The notes beneath the pieces were generated by a model. That model worked only from the letters and a program-made list of their open reading frames with translations, made no database searches and had not been told where the DNA came from. The position numbers were made by a program, and so were the translations under genes. 37,140 nucleotides of DNA, from contig JASEGZ010000017.1 in assembly GCA_030018935.1 (NCBI GenBank), positions 1 through 37,140 on the forward strand, in the 5' to 3' direction. The stretch is from Syntrophales bacterium (GTDB lineage: Bacteria; Desulfobacterota; Syntrophia; Syntrophales; CG2-30-49-12). This document shows, piece after piece, positions 32,188-37,140 of this stretch (position 1 is its first letter; every line of letters starts with the position of its first letter).

Positions 32188-33318
32188 ATGGAAGACAGGA
32201 GGATGGGGCAAAGGGAACTTCAGCAGGGGGTTATAGATACGCATCTGTGCACAGGTTGCGGTGCCTGTGTCGGTCTTTGCCCCTACCAGACATTGTACAA
32301 TGACGGGATAATTCTTCTCCATCCGTGTGACATCAAGGTTGGTCGGTGCTATATGTTTTGCCCGCGGACTCCCACGGAGATCCCGACCATCCGGAAGAGT
32401 TTATACGAGGAAAGAGACTTGACGCCGGAGATAGGCGCCGTTAAGGGGTTCTACATTACGAGGGCAACGGATGAGCAGGTACGGAAAGGCGCTCAGCACG
32501 GGGGCACTGTTACCACACTCATGATGCTGGCCCTTCAGGAAGGCATTATTGACACTGCCGTCATCGCTGAAGGTGAGGAGAATTTCCTCCACCAGGGTAT
32601 TGCGGTTAATGACCCCTCGGAAGTGAAGAGGCGGGGAAAGAGTAAGTTCATTATATCCCCGACGGTTGCGGAATTCAACAGGGTGGCAAAAGGCAAAGCG
32701 GAGAAGATTGGGGTCGTGGCGACACCCTGCCAGGTCCTGGCCCTGGCCAAGATGCGCCTCAAACCTATTCCCACAGATGATAGTAACATTGGTAAGTTGA
32801 AGCTCGTTGTTGGTCTGTTTTGTGGCTGGGCACTTTCCTGGCGCGGATTCGTGGATCTGTTACGGAAAAAAACAGACCTGGATGCCATCATCGGCATGGA
32901 TATCCCGCCACGGAAACACACCTTAGAAGTATATACAAAGGGGGGGACAATCGAATTCTCCATCGAGGAGGTCAACTCCTGTATCAGAGGGGCGTGTCAC
33001 TATTGCTTTGACACAACAGCCGAATTCAGTGACATCTCTGTGGGCTCTGCCCGGCTGCCTGGAGGGTGGGAAGAGACGAGAACCTGGAATCAGGTCATCG
33101 TGAGGACGCAGCGCGGGGATGATCTTGTGCAACTGGCCCGCGCCAGGGGTTTGCTTGAATTCCGTGAGGCGCCCAGAGGAAGCTTAGATGAATTGAAAAG
33201 GGCCGCCATGGAAAAGAAGAGGACAGCTCTAAAAAACATAGTTGGCAAGAGCGGCAGTTCCCATGACCTCGTGTATCTGGATCGCTGTGACCCGGTGGTG
33301 CGTATGCTCCAGGGCTGA
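32188..33318 (+). CDS. FrhB/FdhB-like iron-sulfur flavoprotein
   Basis: This 376-residue protein is of the coenzyme F420 hydrogenase/dehydrogenase beta-subunit family. The N-terminus binds Fe-S clusters (CTGCGACVGLCP, later CYMFCP). The FrhB N-terminal domain follows (GAQHGGTVTTLMMLAL) and then the C-terminal domain with GVVATPCQVLALAKM and a further cluster-type motif CIRGACHYCFD. Family members carry FAD and pass electrons between Fe-S proteins and F420 or NAD(P)H. The electron partner here is not known. The start is supported by GGAGG 9 nt upstream. It lies upstream of iorA and iorB in the same direction, so it may be the redox partner of indolepyruvate oxidation. Confidence 0.88.
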   Translation: MEDRRMGQRELQQGVIDTHLCTGCGACVGLCPYQTLYNDGIILLHPCDIKVGRCYMFCPRTPTEIPTIRKSLYEERDLTPEIGAVKGFYITRATDEQVRKGAQHGGTVTTLMMLALQEGIIDTAVIAEGEENFLHQGIAVNDPSEVKRRGKSKFIISPTVAEFNRVAKGKAEKIGVVATPCQVLALAKMRLKPIPTDDSNIGKLKLVVGLFCGWALSWRGFVDLLRKKTDLDAIIGMDIPPRKHTLEVYTKGGTIEFSIEEVNSCIRGACHYCFDTTAEFSDISVGSARLPGGWEETRTWNQVIVRTQRGDDLVQLARARGLLEFREAPRGSLDELKRAAMEKKRTALKNIVGKSGSSHDLVYLDRCDPVVRMLQG

Positions 33319-33322
33319 AGAG

Positions 33323-33418
33323 AAGTCATAAGTCGTAAGTCATAAGTCGAAAATTCGAGGACATATGACGTACGACTTATGACGTATGACTGATGTGTTA
33401 GTCGTAAGTCATAAGTCA
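33323..33418. repeat. Heptanucleotide repeat array between frhB-like gene and iorA
   Basis: GTCATAA and GTCGTAA units (33325-33349) are followed by inverted units (GACATATGACGTACGACTT) and a further direct block (GTCGTAAGTCATAAGTCA). It separates the frhB-like gene from iorA by 133 bp and falls within a false 5' extension of the iorA frame. Confidence 0.75.
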
Positions 33419-33451
33419 GTTTTCCTTAATTTACATAAAGAAGTGGGGGTT

Positions 33452-35401
33452 ATGATGTCGAAATTGATAGAGCAAAAGGAGGGTGTTCAGTATCTGCTCA
33501 TGGGTAACGAGGCAATTGCCCGCGGAGCGTTAGAGGCGGGAGTGAGCGTTGCCTGTGGCTACCCAGGCACCCCTTCCTCGGAAATTATTGAAACTCTCTC
33601 TAAGGTGGCAAAGGAGGGAAATCTCTATGTGGAGTGGTCAGCCAACGAAAAAGTGGCCATGGAGGTCGCTGCGGCGGCGTCCTTTGCCGGACTGAGGTCC
33701 CTCTGTACCATGAAACAAAATGGTGTGCATGTAACGTCCGATTTCCTCCTCCATCTTGCCGCTTCCGGAACCAGGGGGGGGATGATTCTCGTCTCCTGTG
33801 AGGACCCGGGGGCATTATCCAGTGTCAACGAGGTGGAATCCCGCTATTTTGCCCCCATGATCGAGATCCCCCTCCTCGAACCGGCGGATTTCCAGGAAGC
33901 TAAAGATATGACCAGATGGGCTTTTGAACTCTCAGAAGAGATCAGGAATATCGTCATGGTGCGAAGTGTCACCCGCCTTTCCCATGGCAGCGGGAATGTC
34001 AGCTTTGGTAAACTTCCCGACACGAAAAGGCAGGCCGAATTTAAGAGTGATGGTCCTATCCTCGATCCGGATGAGGGCCTGGTGTTCAGTGCACCGGTCG
34101 TCTATAAACATCAGCTCCAGCAGGAAAAAATAAAAAGGGCAAGGGAGATATTTGAATTGAGTCCCTTTAATACCTATCAGGGACCGGAGAAACCAGAGCT
34201 TTTGCTCATCACTTGTAGCATCTGTTATCTCTACTGCCGGGAGGCTATCAGTCTACTGGGGGTTAAAGAGAGGGTAGGCGTATTGAAGTTCGGTACCACC
34301 TGGCCACTGCCACCAGAACTCCTCAAGAGACATCTATCCCTGACGGACAATATCCTGATTGTGGAGGAGGTCCGACCATTTCTCGAAGAGCATGTAAAGA
34401 TCCTTGCCGCTGAGATGGCCCCGGAGATCGGGATCAAGACCTTTTACGGTAAGGAAACCGGCCATTTTCCCTCGGTGGGAGAGCTGAACCCCGATCTTGT
34501 AGTATCGGCTCTGAGCAAGATCCTGGGAGTCAGTAGTTATATCGGAATGCCTCCCGACTATGAAAAAAAGGCAGAGATGCTGACCTCAACCCGGACCCCC
34601 AGGAGAGACCTGATCTTCTGCCCTGGCTGCCCTCACAGGGCATCCCTCTGGTCAATTCATAACGCCCTGCAAATGGATGGCCGCAGAGGTTTCGTCTGTG
34701 GTGATATTGGCTGTTATTCCATGGCCATCCTCTCTCCGTCCTGTGGTTTTGGCACCATGAAGACATTACATTCCATGGGCTCCGGGACAGGTATTGCCAG
34801 CGGCTTTGGAAAATTCGGGCAGTTTGGCATGGAGCAACCGGTGTTGACTGTTTGTGGGGATTCCACGTTTTACCATGCCGTCATCCCGGCCCTGATCAAC
34901 GCCGTCCATCATGCGGCGAATATGACGTTGATCGTCCTGGATAACGGCGGAACGGCGATGACGGGATTCCAGTCCCACCCCGGTCTGACGGTCAATGCCA
35001 TGGGAGAGGAGGTGCCGGCCGTTGACATTGCGAAGATATGCGAGTCCCTCGGTGTCAGGGTGGAAATTCGTGACCCCTTTGATCTGGAGGAAACCCGGAA
35101 AGTGATAAACCGGTTTCTGGAAGAGGAAGATGGTGTCAGGGTGTTGATCCTCCGACAGATATGTGGATTGAGTCCTGAGAAGAAGGCCGGGAAGAGATAC
35201 GAGATGCGGGTTGATGAGGAACTCTGCCTCGGTGAGAACTGCGGATGCAATCGCCTGTGCACCCGGATATTCCGCTGTCCCGGCATTAACTGGGACAAGG
35301 AAAAGAAGAAGGCCAGGATTGATGAGGTGATCTGTGCCGGCTGCGGCGTTTGTTCATTTATCTGTCCTGCGGAGGCGATAAAGAGGGAGGAGGCGGCATA
35401 A
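33452..35401 (+). CDS. iorA: Indolepyruvate:ferredoxin oxidoreductase, alpha subunit
   Basis: This subunit of about 649 residues, with IorB, oxidatively decarboxylates aryl pyruvates (from Trp, Phe, Tyr) to aryl acetyl-CoA and reduces ferredoxin. The N-terminal pyruvate-oxidoreductase domain has GNEAIARGALEAGVSVACGY and GYPGTPSSEI. The TPP-binding domain has CGDSTFYHAVIPAL and DNGGTAMTGFQ. The C-terminal ferredoxin part has an unusual first motif (CLGENCGCNRLCTRIFRCP) and a standard second one (CAGCGVCSFICP). The frame runs back to 33386 through the heptamer repeat. The start is taken at ATG 33452 (MMSKLIEQKEG); the next ATG, 33455, fits GGGGG spacing slightly better. iorB follows after 3 bp. 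Confidence 0.94.
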   Translation: MMSKLIEQKEGVQYLLMGNEAIARGALEAGVSVACGYPGTPSSEIIETLSKVAKEGNLYVEWSANEKVAMEVAAAASFAGLRSLCTMKQNGVHVTSDFLLHLAASGTRGGMILVSCEDPGALSSVNEVESRYFAPMIEIPLLEPADFQEAKDMTRWAFELSEEIRNIVMVRSVTRLSHGSGNVSFGKLPDTKRQAEFKSDGPILDPDEGLVFSAPVVYKHQLQQEKIKRAREIFELSPFNTYQGPEKPELLLITCSICYLYCREAISLLGVKERVGVLKFGTTWPLPPELLKRHLSLTDNILIVEEVRPFLEEHVKILAAEMAPEIGIKTFYGKETGHFPSVGELNPDLVVSALSKILGVSSYIGMPPDYEKKAEMLTSTRTPRRDLIFCPGCPHRASLWSIHNALQMDGRRGFVCGDIGCYSMAILSPSCGFGTMKTLHSMGSGTGIASGFGKFGQFGMEQPVLTVCGDSTFYHAVIPALINAVHHAANMTLIVLDNGGTAMTGFQSHPGLTVNAMGEEVPAVDIAKICESLGVRVEIRDPFDLEETRKVINRFLEEEDGVRVLILRQICGLSPEKKAGKRYEMRVDEELCLGENCGCNRLCTRIFRCPGINWDKEKKKARIDEVICAGCGVCSFICPAEAIKREEAA

Positions 35402-35404
35402 GAG

Positions 35405-36025
35405 ATGAAGAAGAAGCAGTTGTCGAAGGATCCTTATAATATTGTGATTACCGGCGTTGGCGGTCAGGGAAATGTCATGGCCTCGAGATTGCTGGCCAAT
35501 ATGCTGGTGCGGAAGGGCTGCCAGGTCACCATAGGAGAAACCTTCGGGGCATCTCAGCGGGGTGGTTCGGTGATGAGTCATCTCAGGGTTTCGGCAGAAT
35601 CTGTATGGAGTCCCCAGATCCCAAAGGGAAGGGCAGATATCGTTGCTGCCCTTGAACCTGTGGAGGCGCTCCGGGTCCTGATGCGCTATGGCAATCCGGG
35701 AGTTAAGGTGCTAACCAATACCCGGCCCATCTATCCCGTGGGTGTCATTGCCGGGGAGCTGGATTACCCCTCCCCGGAAGAGATCAGGGCAACGGTCAAG
35801 GAACTATCAGCTTATGCCTGGTTCATCGCCGCCACAGATGAGGCGATTAAACTGGGTAATCCCATCTTAGGGAATATCGTGATGATAGGTGCCATTGCCG
35901 GGATGGGTGAACTTCCCATTGCCCGGGAAGACTTCAGAGAAGTGATCGTAAGTTCCATGCCGGCGGAGAAGCTGGATGTCAATCTTAAAGCCTTTGATAT
36001 TGGGGTTGAGAAGGTAAAGCAGTAA
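35405..36025 (+). CDS. iorB: Indolepyruvate:ferredoxin oxidoreductase, beta subunit
   Basis: This 206-residue subunit corresponds to the gamma-type domain of 2-oxoacid:ferredoxin oxidoreductases. It has ITGVGGQGNVMASRLLA, the TFGASQRGGSVMSHLR segment and the conserved ADIVAALEPVEALR. It begins 3 bp after the iorA stop and must be co-translated with it. Its 3' end overlaps the convergent glycosyltransferase gene by 41 bp. A phenylacetate-CoA ligase gene, often next to iorAB, is not present here. Confidence 0.94.
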   Translation: MKKKQLSKDPYNIVITGVGGQGNVMASRLLANMLVRKGCQVTIGETFGASQRGGSVMSHLRVSAESVWSPQIPKGRADIVAALEPVEALRVLMRYGNPGVKVLTNTRPIYPVGVIAGELDYPSPEEIRATVKELSAYAWFIAATDEAIKLGNPILGNIVMIGAIAGMGELPIAREDFREVIVSSMPAEKLDVNLKAFDIGVEKVKQ

Positions 36026-36959
36026 CATCTCCACGGGCTGGAAAAACCTGCCCCAGCGCCTCCCTGATGACCTCCTGTACTTTACCGATTCCTAAGGTCT
36101 CAAGACATCGGCTCTGTTCCGTGCCATTGCAACCTTTCTGACGGCAGGGGACACATTCCATGGGGGGAACGACACAGCGGTGATGTTCTCCAATGGGCGC
36201 CCATTCCCGCCAATCTGACGGGCCATAGATGGTGATCGTTGGCGTTCCCACAGCCGCCGCGATATGCGGGGCAGCGCTGTCCACACCGAGGTGCAGACGG
36301 CTTAACTGGAGGAGGCCGGCCAGTTCAATCAGGGTAGTCTTACCGACAAGGTTATAAACGGTACCCCGGCAGGCCTTTACCAGTTCAGCCGCCCTTGCCC
36401 TTTCGGCTTCCACTCCCACGACAACGGTGGCAACATGGAATTCGTCCCAAAGATAGGCGATGATTTGCACCCATTTGTTGTAACCCCATTCTTTGTATCG
36501 CCATCGGGAGAAAGGATTGAGCGTAATCCATGGTGCGGCGCCGATTTTTTCGGCATCAAGAAGCCGCCGCACCTGTTTGCCGGTCTGTTCCGTTATCCAG
36601 AGCCTGGGGACGGTTGTCTCCGCATCAATACCGACTCCCCGGACAATACGGAGGGACTGTTCCGCAGCTCTACGATTTTTCTCCTTCACCGGTAGAGGAA
36701 GGACGAGGTGGGTAAACAGCCTGTTGCGCCAGAAGGGAAGACCGCAGTAGTACTGGGCGACCCTGACAGACGCCCCGCTCAGATATGCCATGATCGCTCC
36801 CCGGTCATCGGCGCGGAGATCAAAGACAAGCCTGACAAGGGCATCAATTAAAACATAGGCCTCCTCGTCTTCACATTTGACGTGACAGCACCGGCATTGT
36901 CGCTGACAGTTTTCACAGTAGTAAAGCCCGTTTAAAGAGATTATTTTGACTCCGTGCAT
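35985..36959 (-). CDS. GT9-family heptosyltransferase with aberrant N-terminus
   Basis: This 324-residue frame matches ADP-heptose:LPS heptosyltransferases (GT9) from about residue 44: VFDLRADDRGAIMAYLSG, NPFSRWRYKEWGYNKW, the donor-site GVDSAAPHIAAAVGTPT and the RfaF-like Cys group CVPCRQKGCNGTEQSRC. The usual first 80 or so residues, with the membrane-facing GDVLLTTP loop, are missing. In their place are about 43 residues rich in Cys (CENCQRQCRCCHVKC) that I do not recognise. The gene could be a 5'-truncated remnant or a protein with a novel zinc-type leader. The start lacks a strong ribosome-binding site. It is convergent with iorB and overlaps it by 41 bp. Confidence 0.75.
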   Translation of the reverse strand: MHGVKIISLNGLYYCENCQRQCRCCHVKCEDEEAYVLIDALVRLVFDLRADDRGAIMAYLSGASVRVAQYYCGLPFWRNRLFTHLVLPLPVKEKNRRAAEQSLRIVRGVGIDAETTVPRLWITEQTGKQVRRLLDAEKIGAAPWITLNPFSRWRYKEWGYNKWVQIIAYLWDEFHVATVVVGVEAERARAAELVKACRGTVYNLVGKTTLIELAGLLQLSRLHLGVDSAAPHIAAAVGTPTITIYGPSDWREWAPIGEHHRCVVPPMECVPCRQKGCNGTEQSRCLETLGIGKVQEVIREALGQVFPARGDVTALPSQPQYQRL

Positions 36960-37117
36960 ACTTTCATACTTTTCCGATACCCTTTCGGGGCTATTTTTTC
37001 AGGTTTATCGTGACCGACGCGGCATTTTCTGACCGGAGGAACCTGGGTTTGTTTTGGGCTTTTTATCGTGGGAGGAACATTATTGAGTTTCCCTGCCCCA
37101 TAGCCCCTGTTGTTCAT
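36941..37117 (-). CDS. Hypothetical small basic protein
   Basis: A 58-codon ORF from ATG 37117, preceded by CAGAGAG at a suitable distance, to TAA 36941. It is rich in Lys, Pro and Arg (KLNNVPPTIKSPKQTQVPP, then RKCRVGHDKPEKIAPKGY). It overlaps the start of the glycosyltransferase frame by 19 bp in another frame. No family is recognised. It could be a real small protein translated ahead of the glycosyltransferase, or chance. Confidence 0.3.
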   Translation of the reverse strand: MNNRGYGAGKLNNVPPTIKSPKQTQVPPVRKCRVGHDKPEKIAPKGYRKSMKVCTESK

Positions 37118-37140
37118 TCACTCTCTGCCAGAAAAACCGG

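Noticed and set aside
33386-33451. Upstream ATG of iorA at 33386.
   Set aside because: The extra 22 codons come from the heptamer repeat array, and family similarity begins after ATG 33452.

Overview
The window reads as a chromosomal segment of a Gram-negative anaerobe, most likely a deltaproteobacterium (Desulfobacterota, Syntrophia/Syntrophales-like). Indicators are a heptosyltransferase and porin (an LPS-bearing outer membrane), an indolepyruvate:ferredoxin oxidoreductase next to an FrhB-like iron-sulfur flavoprotein, citramalate synthase, an aconitase of the short Geobacter-like type, and the gene order yceD-rpmF-fabG-acpP-fabF-rpiB-glyA-comEB-nrdR-ribE-ribBA-ribH-nusB. The taxonomy is inferred from gene content only.

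Layout. 1-1740: scarred accessory DNA with IS-end-like repeats, a mosaic of three gene fragments (RadC, BrnT, AlbA_2/RecG-like) and a metallo-beta-lactamase-fold hydrolase. 1742-4707: tRNA-Thr(CGT), hsp20 and lon (protein quality control). 4760-5980 (minus): an outer-membrane porin. 6148-8174: a leader region and cimA. 8298-10965: a YciO/TsaC protein and RNase G/E. 10973-19931 (minus): a long housekeeping run, read from right to left as yceD, rpmF, fabG, acpP, fabF, rpiB, glyA, dCMP deaminase, nrdR, ribE, ribBA, ribH, nusB. 20066-22548 (minus): NAD salvage genes pncA and pncB behind a NIL-domain ferredoxin. 22793-24862: a Ski2-like helicase, then tRNA-Glu(TTC). 25420-29649 (minus): aconitase, isocitrate dehydrogenase and rlmN. 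29844-31966: a LysM/NlpC-P60 hydrolase and a divergent mtgA (cell wall). 32188-36025: frhB-like, iorA, iorB. 35985-37117 (minus): an N-terminally aberrant heptosyltransferase and a small ORF.

The most notable observation is the leader of cimA. A 25-codon ORF with 10 isoleucine codons (6407-6484) is followed by three mutually exclusive pairings: segment 1 inside the Ile codons with segment 2 just after the leader stop; segment 2 with the 5' arm of a terminator; and the intrinsic terminator itself (6529-6568), which ends 19 nt before the cimA ATG. This is the full layout of a ribosome-mediated isoleucine attenuator on the gene that opens the citramalate route to isoleucine.

The intergenic spaces carry many small repeats: a MITE-like element in two inverted copies (8938-9119, 32004-32142), a 24-25 bp palindrome family (4711, 32041), and heptanucleotide repeat arrays at four loci, one of which encodes the last residues and stop codon of glyA. 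Compared with the gene order usual in relatives, ribD and plsX-fabH-fabD are absent from the housekeeping run.
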